A DNA stretch of 64,000 bases from Methylomarinovum caldicuralii (GTDB lineage: Bacteria > Pseudomonadota > Gammaproteobacteria > Methylococcales > Methylothermaceae). Location: contig NZ_AP024714.1 of the NCBI RefSeq assembly GCF_033126985.1, positions 1,364,001 through 1,428,000 of the forward strand, in the 5' to 3' direction. Of this stretch, positions 1 through 8,860 are shown piece after piece. The translations under genes were made by a program, and so were the position numbers. A model generated the notes under the pieces. The model saw nothing but the letters and a program-made list of their open reading frames with translations, was not told the origin of the DNA and made no database searches. The first letter of the stretch is position 1. Each line of letters starts with the position of its first letter.

Positions 1-645
1 CTGCTGCAGGAGTATCTGGGCCGGTACGGTTTTCTGGTGGCGTCGGTGGCGTCGGGACGGGCCGGTTTGGAACGCCTTGAGCGGCAGCCGGCCGATCTTG
101 TGATCCTGGACATCCGCCTGCCGGACGAGGACGGCTTCGAAGTGCTGAGGAAGTTGCGGCAGCGTTGGGAAGTGCCGGTCATCATGCTGACGGGGCTGGA
201 GGACAGCGCCGACCGGGTGGTGGGGCTGGAACTGGGGGCCGACGACTATCTGACCAAGCCCTTCGACCCAAGGGAGCTGCTGGCACGGATCCGGGCGGTC
301 CTGCGGCGCTGCCGCCCTGTTCCGGAGATGGCGGCGGAATACCGCTTCGCCGGTTTCCGGCTGCATCCGGAAAGCCGGGAACTGGTCGGCCCGGGTGGCG
401 AGACAGTGCGTCTGTCCCGCAGTGAACAGCGCCTGCTGCTGGCTTTTCTGCAGCATCCGGGACGGACCCTCAGCCGTGACCGGCTGCTGGAGTTGTGCGA
501 ACCCCATGGCGAGGATATTTTCGACCGCGCCATCGACGTGCGGGTGCTGCGCCTGCGTCGCAGGCTCGGGGAGGCCGGTGCCCTGATCGTCACCGAACGC
601 GGCGAAGGCTATCGCTTCGCCGCGGCGGTGGAGCGGTCCGGTTAG
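1..645 (+). CDS. OmpR/PhoB-family response regulator (5' end outside window)
   Basis: The frame is open from base 1, so the gene starts upstream of the window; 214 residues are visible. The receiver domain has the phosphoacceptor Asp in the ILDIRLPDEDG motif (visible residue 37) and the conserved Lys in DDYLTKPFDP. The C-terminal winged helix carries the RALD/IDVRVLRLRRRL recognition region and ends in a GEGYRF wing typical of OmpR/PhoB regulators. The missing N-terminus should hold the paired acidic residues and first beta strand. It is a DNA-binding two-component regulator. Its kinase may lie upstream of the window; the sensor kinase at 3394-4881 is another candidate but is on the opposite strand. 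The stop overlaps by 4 bases the stop of the convergent cytochrome gene. Confidence 0.93.
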   Translation: MLQEYLGRYGFLVASVASGRAGLERLERQPADLVILDIRLPDEDGFEVLRKLRQRWEVPVIMLTGLEDSADRVVGLELGADDYLTKPFDPRELLARIRAVLRRCRPVPEMAAEYRFAGFRLHPESRELVGPGGETVRLSRSEQRLLLAFLQHPGRTLSRDRLLELCEPHGEDIFDRAIDVRVLRLRRRLGEAGALIVTERGEGYRFAAAVERSG

Positions 646-1031
646 TGCTTGCCCGGGGCCAGGGGCACCCCGCGGCGCTCCCAGACGATATAGGCCTCCA
701 GGGCGATCATCTCGTCGCTGTCCAGGGGCAGGGGCTTGCCTTCCAGGGGGTTCTGCAAGCACCAGTTGATCATCTCCCGCAGGGTGGCCACCTTGCCCAG
801 CTGCTTCTGAAACTTGGGATAGGTCTCCGGGTGGGTATTGGCGCCGTTAGGATGGCACTGGTCACAGGAAACCTGGTTGGTTCCCAGAGTCGAGTGGAAC
901 AGCTTTTCGCCCTTCTGCATCACCTTCATGTACTCGGCCTGCCAGCGCTTGAGATCCTCTTCGGTGAATTCGTCGCTGTAGGCGGGTGTCGCCGCCAATC
1001 CCGCCAGCAAAAGCCATATGCCTGGTTTCAT
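642..1031 (-). CDS. small periplasmic mono-heme cytochrome c
   Basis: 129 residues with an N-terminal signal peptide (hydrophobic stretch, cleavage near AYS-D) and one heme c site, CDQCH, at residues 56-60. A lone Cys at residue 91 sits in the segment REMINWCLQNPLEGKPL, which resembles the C-terminal part of SoxA-type cytochromes, where a Cys is a distal heme ligand; that comparison is from memory and tentative. A GAGGAG ribosome site lies 7 bases before the ATG. It starts 10 bases after the metallophosphoesterase stop and is probably the last gene of the operon pqqA, di-heme peroxidase, phosphoesterase, cytochrome, acting as periplasmic electron donor or acceptor for the peroxidase. Confidence 0.85.
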   Translation of the reverse strand: MKPGIWLLLAGLAATPAYSDEFTEEDLKRWQAEYMKVMQKGEKLFHSTLGTNQVSCDQCHPNGANTHPETYPKFQKQLGKVATLREMINWCLQNPLEGKPLPLDSDEMIALEAYIVWERRGVPLAPGKH

Positions 1032-1041
1032 ATCGGTCTCC

Positions 1042-2115
1042 TCAATAATGGAATTGGGGTGGAATGCGCTTGTCCGGGTCCTGATACTTCAGGTCCACCG
1101 GGTGCTTGAGCTTGAAGTCGAAAGCCACGGTACGGTTCTCGTTCAGCCACAGCTGATAGTGGTTGGTGACGGCGCCGCTGTCGAGGTCGAGGATGTCCCA
1201 GCCGGTACCGTCGCGCTGGTGGAAGGGATCGGCGCGGTTCATGAACACCGTCAGCTTCGGCACCCGGTTGGGTTTCTGCACGTAGCTGACCGGATAGGGC
1301 CAGGGCCAGGCGGTGGCCATCACGGCGTAGAAGGTGATGTTGCCGATCTGGTTGTAGAGCACCTGGTGGACGTGGCCGTGAAGCACGGTGACCCGGTGGA
1401 AGCGCTGCAGCTGTTTTTGGACCTTTTCGGCATCGTCGGTCCAGAAGTTCCATGGCTTGAAGATTTTGTACAGAGGCGAGTGGGACAGCACCACCACCGG
1501 TACGTTGGCGTCGTATTTGGCCAGATCCTCGGCCAGCCAGCGCAGCTGCTCGTCGCCCACCATGAAGGGGGAGCCCTTGGGATTGTCGAGGCGGGCCATG
1601 TTGAGCATCCGCTCCATGGGCGTCGGCCACTGGGCGATCCAGTCCTCGTAGGTGAGGATGCTGTTGAGGACCACGAAGTGGACGCCCTTGTGGTCGAAGC
1701 TGTAGTGCAGGGGGCTGATCTTGTCCTGCCAGTATTCCCCCATGTCCAGGTAGAAGTCGTGCTCGCCGATGACCCACTTGAGGGGCGGGCGCAGGGCCGA
1801 CAGCAGCTCCAGGCCGTGGTCCAGCTCCTCACGCTTGCCCAGCTGGGCCAGATCGCCGCCATAGATGACGAAATCCGGCTTCGGATCCATCAGGTTCACT
1901 TCCATGACCGCCTTGCGCAGTCCTTGGTCGAAATTGCGGGTAAATTGCGTACCCTTGATGTGGGTCAGGTGGGAGTCGGAAATGTAGGCGAAGGTGAAGG
2001 GCTCGTGCTCGGGCGGTTTGCTGCCCATGCCCCAGGCCACTTCCACTAGGCTGAAAGGCAAAGTGGCGCTGAGGCCGGCCAGTCCCATGCCCTTGATGAA
2101 GTTTCTGCGTTTCAT
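1042..2115 (-). CDS. Tat-exported calcineurin-like metallophosphoesterase
   Basis: 357 residues. The N-terminus MKRRNFIKGMG followed by a hydrophobic stretch is a twin-arginine signal, so the folded enzyme is probably exported to the periplasm. The metallophosphoesterase motifs are in order: D47-x-H49, GGD at 86-88, GEHD at 117-120 (GNHD in most relatives), H212 in VLSHSP, and GHVH at 247-250. These build a two-metal centre that hydrolyses phosphoesters; the substrate is unknown. The start ATG overlaps the stop of the di-heme peroxidase gene by 4 bases (ATGA), indicating translational coupling. I chose this start because of the Tat motif and the overlap, although the frame is open further upstream. 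Confidence 0.9.
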   Translation of the reverse strand: MKRRNFIKGMGLAGLSATLPFSLVEVAWGMGSKPPEHEPFTFAYISDSHLTHIKGTQFTRNFDQGLRKAVMEVNLMDPKPDFVIYGGDLAQLGKREELDHGLELLSALRPPLKWVIGEHDFYLDMGEYWQDKISPLHYSFDHKGVHFVVLNSILTYEDWIAQWPTPMERMLNMARLDNPKGSPFMVGDEQLRWLAEDLAKYDANVPVVVLSHSPLYKIFKPWNFWTDDAEKVQKQLQRFHRVTVLHGHVHQVLYNQIGNITFYAVMATAWPWPYPVSYVQKPNRVPKLTVFMNRADPFHQRDGTGWDILDLDSGAVTNHYQLWLNENRTVAFDFKLKHPVDLKYQDPDKRIPPQFHY

Positions 2116-3221
2116 GGCGTTCTCCTTGCTAAACGGGAACTGGTGAGGGATTTGAGGAATTCGACCAGGTCGGTCTTCTCCTGCGGCGTCAGCCCCAGGG
2201 GGCGGATGCCGCCGTCGAGCAGGGGATTGTCGAAACCGCTGATGTCGTAGAAGTCGATGACTTCCTCCAGGGTCTTGAGGCTGCCGTCGTGCATATAAGG
2301 GGCGGTCAGGGCGATGTTGCGCAGGGTCGAGGTCTTGAACTTGCCGATGTCCTCGGTCTCGCCGGTGACCGCGAACTGCCCCAGCTCCGACAATTCCGCC
2401 TGGGTCAATACCGCCTCGTCCACCGGCCTGCCTTCGGCCTTGGCCTTGCGGAAGGCGGCGATGATCTCGGGCAGCCGGGCCTGGATGCGTTCGAAGCCGA
2501 CCCCGAGGTTGTGGAAACGGTTGTCGGTGAACAGCGCGGTGGATTCTTCGATCACGTGACAGCTGACGCAGCGCCCCTTGCCACGGAACACCGCCAGGCC
2601 GCGGATCGCCGCCTCCGACAGGGCGTTCTTGTCGCCGCCGTAGAGATAGCGGTCGAAAGGGCTGTCCCCGGCCACCACGGTGCGCTCGAAGCTGGCGATG
2701 GCCTGGACCACGTGGTCGATGGTGATCTGGTCCGGCGTCAGCCCGAAAGCCTGGCGGAACCGGTTCCGGTAGTCGGGATCGCCGCGCACGATTTCGACGA
2801 TGGGATCGTGGCTCTTCAGGCCGTGCTCGATGGGGTTGACGAAGGGATCCTTGGCCTGCGCCTCCAGGCTGGGGCGGCGCCCGTCCCAGAACTGCCGGGT
2901 GTAATAGGCGGCGTTGATGACCGTGGGGGCGTTGCGGGTGCCCTTCTGTCCCCGGATGCCCTCCGACACCGGCAGGCCGTCCTGGAACGCCAGCTCCGGC
3001 TTGTGGCAATGGGCGCAGCTGACGGTGCCGTCGGCGCTGAAACGCTTGTCCTCGAACAGCTTCCGACCCAGCCGCGCCTTGTCCAGGGTCAGGGGGTTGT
3101 CCTTGGGGACCGGCACCGGCGGCAGGCCGAGCAGGGTCTTGGGGTCCGGCAGCCGGACCTCGCCGGCGGGGAGCGCCGGGCTCAGGGCGGCCAGGGTCAC
3201 GATCAGCACATGGGGCTTCAT
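2112..3221 (-). CDS. di-heme cytochrome c peroxidase (CcpA/MauG superfamily)
   Basis: 369 residues with a signal peptide (MKPHVLIVTLAALSPALPAG). Two heme c sites, CAHCH at 69-73 and CVSCH at 218-222, and the family hallmark APYMHDGSLKTLEE near residue 308. The Met at about 310 is in the position of the distal ligand of the high-potential heme in bacterial cytochrome c peroxidases; MauG itself has Tyr there, so hydrogen peroxide reduction is likelier than MauG-type protein oxidation. It lies 11 bases downstream of pqqA and is coupled to the metallophosphoesterase by an ATGA overlap. Alternative upstream starts would remove the signal peptide from the N-terminus. Confidence 0.9.
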   Translation of the reverse strand: MKPHVLIVTLAALSPALPAGEVRLPDPKTLLGLPPVPVPKDNPLTLDKARLGRKLFEDKRFSADGTVSCAHCHKPELAFQDGLPVSEGIRGQKGTRNAPTVINAAYYTRQFWDGRRPSLEAQAKDPFVNPIEHGLKSHDPIVEIVRGDPDYRNRFRQAFGLTPDQITIDHVVQAIASFERTVVAGDSPFDRYLYGGDKNALSEAAIRGLAVFRGKGRCVSCHVIEESTALFTDNRFHNLGVGFERIQARLPEIIAAFRKAKAEGRPVDEAVLTQAELSELGQFAVTGETEDIGKFKTSTLRNIALTAPYMHDGSLKTLEEVIDFYDISGFDNPLLDGGIRPLGLTPQEKTDLVEFLKSLTSSRLARRTP

Positions 3222-3232
3222 GGCGGCCGTCC

Positions 3233-3307
3233 TCAGCGGTGGTGGATATAAAGGGTGACCTCGAAGCCGAGGCGAAGATCGCGGTAGGTGGGTTTTTGCC
3301 AAGTCAT
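3233..3307 (-). CDS. pqqA: PqqA-type coenzyme PQQ precursor peptide
   Basis: A 24-codon reading frame on the minus strand. The N-terminal half has the W-x-K-P (residues 3-6) and D-L-R (10-12) features of PqqA, and the C-terminal half reads GFEVTLYIHHR. Glu16 and Tyr20 are in the positions that PqqE crosslinks and from which pyrroloquinoline quinone is made. An AGGAG ribosome site lies 7 bases before the ATG. No pqqB-E genes are in the window, so the peptide must be processed by enzymes encoded elsewhere if it is functional. It is followed after 11 bases by the di-heme peroxidase gene and is probably its co-transcribed first gene. The match of length, spacing and motif makes chance unlikely. 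Confidence 0.88.
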   Translation of the reverse strand: MTWQKPTYRDLRLGFEVTLYIHHR

Positions 3308-3316
3308 GGCGCTACT

Positions 3317-3340
3317 CCTGTGTTTCAGATTGGACACAGG
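3317..3340 (-). promoter_or_regulatory. inverted repeat overlapping the pqqA ribosome-binding site
   Basis: Two perfect 7-base arms (CCTGTGT and ACACAGG in minus-strand orientation) are separated by 10 bases. The downstream arm shares its AGG with the AGGAG ribosome site of pqqA, so the RNA hairpin would hide the site; as DNA it could equally be an operator. A TAGAAT hexamer lies just upstream at about 3348-3353 on the minus strand, but I see no convincing -35 element. Confidence 0.45.
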
Positions 3341-3393
3341 TGCCATTCTAAACCCGCGCGGTTACCGGGGGATTTCAAAAAATCCCGGGTTGG

Positions 3394-4877
<1,484 letters not shown>

Positions 4878-4881
<4 letters not shown>

Positions 4882-5783
4882 GGCGGTTTCGGACGCAGGT
4901 AGCGGCCGGTCAGGCTCTTCAGGAAGGCGACGATGGCCTTCACGTCCCGGGGCGGCGGGCGGGTGCCGAGCTGCAGTTCGGCCATCAGGGTGACGGCCTT
5001 TTCCAGGGTCTGTACCCCTCCGTCGTGGAAGTAGGGGGCGGTGAGCGCCACGTTGCGCAGGCTCGGAACCCGGAACACGTCGCGGTACTCCTCCCGGCCG
5101 GTGACGGCGATGCGGCCCGGATCGGCGCTCGGATAGCGCCCGAAGATACCCAGCTTCTGCAGCAGGTTGCCGCCGACGTTGACCCCCTGGTGACAGGCGC
5201 TGCAGCCGTAACGCTTGAACAGGCGGTAACCTCGTTTCTGCGCCGGCGTCAGGGCGGATTCGTCGCCGCGCAGAAAGCGGTCGAAGGGCGCATCCGGGGT
5301 TACCAGGGTGCGCTCAAAGGCCACCAGGGCGTCGATCACCGCCTCCGCGTCGATGTCGCCGTAAAGGGCCGCAAAATCGCGGCGGTAACCGTCGTCGGCC
5401 TTGAGGCGCGCCAGGGACCGGTTCCAGTCCACCCGCATGTCGCGCTGCAGCGCCGTCTCCGCCTGCTGCTTCAGGGTGGCGAGGTCGCCGTACCAGTGCA
5501 GCCGGTAGTTGAAGACGGCGTTGAACACCGTCAGCGTATTGTGGGGATAGGGACCGCTGCGGATGGCCGGCAGGGGGCTGTCGTCGTCGCCGCCGGCCTC
5601 GAGACGGTGACAGTCGGCGCAGCGGATGCGGCCGCTGCCGCTCAGGCGGGGATCGTGGAACAGACGCTCGCCGAGGCGGGCGGAGGGTGTTGGTGCGGGC
5701 GCGGGCGGTAAGGGCAGGATCGGCTCGGTCGCCGAGAGGGATCCCGGCAGCAGGACGATGACGGTGAGAAGCTGTCGGTACAC
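4878..5783 (-). CDS. second di-heme cytochrome c peroxidase-like protein
   Basis: About 301 residues from a GTG start chosen because it gives a signal peptide (YRQLLTVIVLLPGSLSA) at the N-terminus; the frame remains open upstream through the remains of another gene. A proline-rich linker precedes the heme sites CADCH (55-59) and CSACH (194-198). The family motif reads APYFHDGGVQTLE, with Phe252 where cytochrome c peroxidases have Met and MauG has Tyr, so the C-terminal heme may lack that distal ligand. This suggests a MauG-like or non-peroxidase role. The stop overlaps the start of the sensor kinase gene (ATGA). The ribosome site before the GTG is weak (AAGG, 0-2 bases away), so the start is less certain than the product class. 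Confidence 0.8.
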
Positions 5784-5785
5784 CT

Positions 5786-5960
5786 TCAGGCTAGGGCGAT
5801 CCTCAGCAGCATCAGCCCCGCCAGCCCCAGCAGAAAGGCGCCGAACAGCGGCTGGATGCGGTGTTTGTCGATGCGTGTGGTCAGGTGAGCGCCGAGGCGG
5901 GCGCCCAGGAATGCGGCGCCGGCGCAACAGCAGCATCAGCAGCAGATTCAACGGCGTCAC
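5786..5960 (-). pseudogene. TauE/SafE-type sulfite exporter remnant
   Basis: A GTG-started frame gives an N-terminal hydrophobic piece, VTPLNLLLMLLL, that looks like the first helix of a DUF81/TauE permease. One base out of that frame, and ending at the TGA at 5786-5788, about 45 residues read GARLGAHLTTRIDKHR, then IQPLFGAFLLGLAGLMLLRIALA, the last two helices of the same family. Intact members are about 250 residues, so roughly 600 bases of the middle are missing and the reading frame is broken at the join (near 5925). The remnant ends 2 bases before the GTG of the peroxidase gene and may supply its leader RNA. Confidence 0.6.
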
Positions 5961-6023
5961 GGCATGCCCCGAGGGTTTTTTCGTGCAACCGTAGTGGATC
6001 GCCGCCGCCGCTGCAAGTCCGTT

Positions 6024-6052
6024 TTGTCTATGGCGCGGGCGGTGGGTATAGT
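6024..6052 (+). promoter_or_regulatory. sigma-70-type promoter for the sugar kinase gene
   Basis: TTGTCT at 6024-6029 and TATAGT at 6047-6052 are separated by exactly 17 bases. They match the -35 and -10 consensus at 4 and 5 of 6 positions. The start codon of the kinase follows 32 bases after the -10 element. Confidence 0.55.
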
Positions 6053-6084
6053 GATTGCGATTGAGAAATGGGAGTCGTCCTGCC

Positions 6085-7026
6085 ATGCCGATTGCAACCC
6101 TGACCTTGAATCCCGCCATCGACGTCACCTATGACATCGATCGTCTGCTCCCCGACCGCAAGGTCCACGCCGCCGCCACCCGCTACGATCCCGGCGGCAA
6201 CGGCATCAACGTCAGCCGGGCCCTGAAACGGCTGCAGGTGCCGGCGCGGACCTTCTGCGTCCTCGCCGGGGAGACGGGGCTGTTTCTCGAACGCCTGCTG
6301 CAGCGCCATCTCGACGATCCCGCCTACATTCGCATCGCCGGTGAAACCCGCATCAACTGCACCCTGTTGGAGCAGGCCAGCGGCAGCCAGTACGAGGTCA
6401 GCGGCATCGGTCCGCACCTGGGGACGGAGCGGCTCGACGACCTGCTCGATACCTTCGTGGGTTACGTGGCGGAAGGCTACGGGGTCGTAACCGGCTCGGT
6501 GCCGCCGGGAGTGGGGCCGGACGTCTATGCCCAACTGGTAGGTCGCATCCGTGCCCAGGGAGGGTGGCCGGTGCTGGACGCCCACGGCGAGCTGCTGCGC
6601 CTCGGGGTCCAGGCGCGTCCTTTCCTGGTCAAACCCAACCGCTACGAGCTGGAACAGCTGGTGGGACGGCCGCTGCCAGACGCCGACGCGGTGGCGGGCG
6701 TGCTGCCGCAGCTGGAGGAATACGGCATCGACTACTGGTGCGTCTCCCTAGGGGGCGAGGGAGCCGTGCTCTTCGACGGCCACCGGCTGTGGCGCGCCCG
6801 TCCGCCCCGGGTGCCGGTCCGCTCCACCGTCGGGGCCGGGGATTCAATGGTCGCGGCCCTGGTGGCCGGTTTCGCCCGGGAAATGGAGGCGGCCGAGATC
6901 CTGCGCCTGGCGGTGGCCTGCAGCGCCGGCACGGTGATGCAGCCGGGCACCGAGCTGTTCGACCCGGAACGGCTGCTCGAACTCTTACAACAGGTCGAGG
7001 TCACCATCATCGACAGACGGATATAA
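6085..7026 (+). CDS. PfkB-family sugar kinase (1-phosphofructokinase/hexose kinase type)
   Basis: 313 residues. It has both PfkB signatures: DPGGNGINVSRAL at about residues 35-50 and the C-terminal STVGAGDSMVAAL with the catalytic Asp at about residue 253. The N-terminus MPIATLTLNPAIDVTY is typical of the LacC/FruK/Pfk-2 subgroup, which phosphorylates fructose-1-P, tagatose-6-P or fructose-6-P; there is no PTS gene nearby to point to fructose-1-P. The ATG at 6085 was chosen over an upstream in-frame ATG because homologous sequence begins there and GGGAG lies 9 bases upstream. Its own promoter is visible. The marC gene follows after 44 bases. Confidence 0.88.
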   Translation: MPIATLTLNPAIDVTYDIDRLLPDRKVHAAATRYDPGGNGINVSRALKRLQVPARTFCVLAGETGLFLERLLQRHLDDPAYIRIAGETRINCTLLEQASGSQYEVSGIGPHLGTERLDDLLDTFVGYVAEGYGVVTGSVPPGVGPDVYAQLVGRIRAQGGWPVLDAHGELLRLGVQARPFLVKPNRYELEQLVGRPLPDADAVAGVLPQLEEYGIDYWCVSLGGEGAVLFDGHRLWRARPPRVPVRSTVGAGDSMVAALVAGFAREMEAAEILRLAVACSAGTVMQPGTELFDPERLLELLQQVEVTIIDRRI

Positions 7027-7051
7027 CGATAACCCCCCGGAGGCGTGAAAG

Positions 7052-7089
7052 ATGCTGTTTCTGTTCAAAGATGCTGTTTCTGTTCAAGG
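7052..7089 (+). repeat. 19-bp tandem duplication at the marC start
   Basis: ATGCTGTTTCTGTTCAAAG at 7052-7070 is repeated at 7071-7089 with one mismatch (position 18, A to G). Each copy begins with ATG. Only the second ATG is in the MarC frame; the first, which has the well-placed CGGAGG ribosome site, opens a different frame ending at 7246. Confidence 0.95.
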
Positions 7090-7715
7090 CGCTGATCAGT
7101 CTGCTGGTGGTGGTCAATCCCATCGACAGCACGATCTACTTTCTGACCCTGACCGCCGATCGTCCTGCGGAGGAACGCCGGGCCATCGTCCACAAGGCGG
7201 TGACCGCCGCCACCGTCTTCCTGCTGGCGGCGATCTGGTTCGGTGAACTGCTGCTGAGCCTGCTGGGTATCAGTATCGGCGCCTTCGCCGTCGGCGGCGG
7301 CCTGATGATGCTGGTGATGGCGATGGCGATGGCGATGCTGCAGGCCAGACCCAGCGCCCTGGAGCGCACCCCGGCGGAAACCGAAGAAGCGGCCGGACGG
7401 GAAAGCATCGCCATCGTACCGCTGGCGATGCCGTTGATGGTGGGGCCCGGCGTGCTGAGCATGGCGGTCCTGCTGGCGGACCAGGCCGGTGGCATCGGCG
7501 GCAGGATCGGCCTGACCCTGGTGGCCGGTGTGGTCATGGGGATACTGTGGTGGTTGTTGCGCAAGGCCGAGCCGGTCGTCGACTGGCTGGGAGAGACGGG
7601 CGCCAACGTCCTGATCCGAATCGCCGGAATGATTTTGGCGGCGATCTCGGTGCAGATCATCGCCGACGGCCTGGTTCAGCTGTTCCCGGGGCTGGCGGGC
7701 CTGAAAATGGGCTGA
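7071..7715 (+). CDS. MarC-family integral membrane protein
   Basis: 214 residues with about six hydrophobic segments. NPIDSTIYFLTLT near the N-terminus, a central PLAMPLMVGPG and a C-terminal IRIAGMILAAISVQIIADGL are the recurring MarC (UPF0056) landmarks; the family is found in the inner membrane and its transport role is unresolved. The reading frame begins at the second of two duplicated ATGs, 27 bases from the only good ribosome site, so initiation may be poor or depend on re-initiation. The end overlaps the convergent MFS gene by 40 bases. Confidence 0.82.
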   Translation: MLFLFKALISLLVVVNPIDSTIYFLTLTADRPAEERRAIVHKAVTAATVFLLAAIWFGELLLSLLGISIGAFAVGGGLMMLVMAMAMAMLQARPSALERTPAETEEAAGRESIAIVPLAMPLMVGPGVLSMAVLLADQAGGIGGRIGLTLVAGVVMGILWWLLRKAEPVVDWLGETGANVLIRIAGMILAAISVQIIADGLVQLFPGLAGLKMG

Positions 7716-8860
7716 CGCCGGGTCAGCCAGGCCAGGATGGCGGCGGCCAGCGCGGTGACCGCCGCCGAGCACAGGAAGGCGACGGTCGATCCCCACCACT
7801 GCCACAGGGTACCGAACAGCAGCCCGCCGGGCAGGGCAGCCAGTCCCACCACCATGTGGAACAGGCCGTAAGCGGTGGCCCGGCGGGCGGGCGGGGCGTG
7901 ATCGCCGATCAGGGCCCGTTCCGGGCCCTCGGTCAAGGCCAGAGCGCCGGCATAGCCCAGGAACAGGGTCCAGGTCAGCCAGACGCCGTCACGGGCCAGG
8001 GCGAGGGCCACCAGCATCGCCACCCGCACGCCCCAGCCTCCCAGCAGCACGGCCCGGCGGCCGAGTCGGTCCGACGCCTCTCCGCCCAGCAGCGCCAGCG
8101 GGGTCTTGATGGCGCTGGCCGCCGCCCACAGCAGCGGCACCCAGGCGATCTCCAGGCCCCGTCCGGTGGCCCACAGCACCACGAACACTTCCGGCGCCGC
8201 CGCCAGGGCGAGGGCGCCCCCGGCCAGGATCAGCCCTTGAAGATGCGGGTCAAGGGCGCGCCAGCGCAAAGGCGGCGGTTTGGGCGCCACCGCCGGACGG
8301 GCCGGTTCCTTCAGGCCGAAGGCCAGCAGCGCCAGCACCAGCGCTCCCGGCAGCGCCGACCACAGGAACACCTGGGTCATCGGTACGTCCTGCCGCAACA
8401 GGGCGAAGGCCAGCAGCGGGCCGGCCACCGCACCGGCGTTGTCCAGAGCACGGTGGAAGCCGAAGGCCCGGCCGCGCAGCGGCTCGGGGGTGGCGGCGGC
8501 GATGAGGGCGTCGCGGGGGGCGGTGCGCAGTCCCTTGCCGATGCGGTCGAGAAAGCGCAGCCCCAGCACCCACGGCCAGGCGGTCGCCAGGCCGATGAGG
8601 GGGCGGCACAGATTGGAGAGGGCATAACCGCCCAGCACCAGGCGTTTGTGCCGCCAGCCGCGGTCCGCCAGGCGGCCGGAGACGATCTTGAGGAAGCTGG
8701 CGCTGGCCTCGGCCACCCCTTCCACCAGCCCGACCACCGCCGCCCCGCTTCCCAGCACCGCGGTCAGAAACACCGGCAGCAGCGGCGTGATCATTTCGCT
8801 GGCGGCATCGTTGAGGAACGACACCAGCCCGAGAACGATAACGGTGCGCGGCAGCCTCAT
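7676..8860 (-). CDS. MFS-family transporter
   Basis: 394 residues with about 12 membrane segments. The loop motif RLADRGWRHKR after helix 2 and DRIGKGLRTAPRDALIA after helix 4 are characteristic of a multidrug-exporter-like MFS subgroup in which the second motif is highly conserved. The substrate is unknown. The ATG overlaps the stop of the upstream glycosyltransferase gene by 4 bases, so the two form a coupled pair; export of a glycosylated compound or sugar is possible but not shown. The 3' end overlaps marC by 40 bases tail to tail. Confidence 0.85.
   Translation of the reverse strand: MRLPRTVIVLGLVSFLNDAASEMITPLLPVFLTAVLGSGAAVVGLVEGVAEASASFLKIVSGRLADRGWRHKRLVLGGYALSNLCRPLIGLATAWPWVLGLRFLDRIGKGLRTAPRDALIAAATPEPLRGRAFGFHRALDNAGAVAGPLLAFALLRQDVPMTQVFLWSALPGALVLALLAFGLKEPARPAVAPKPPPLRWRALDPHLQGLILAGGALALAAAPEVFVVLWATGRGLEIAWVPLLWAAASAIKTPLALLGGEASDRLGRRAVLLGGWGVRVAMLVALALARDGVWLTWTLFLGYAGALALTEGPERALIGDHAPPARRATAYGLFHMVVGLAALPGGLLFGTLWQWWGSTVAFLCSAAVTALAAAILAWLTRRQPIFRPASPGNS

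Noticed and set aside
7052-7246. 64-codon frame from the first duplicated ATG before marC
   Set aside because: It has a good ribosome site but no recognisable protein sequence and lies within marC; best seen as a by-product of the duplication.
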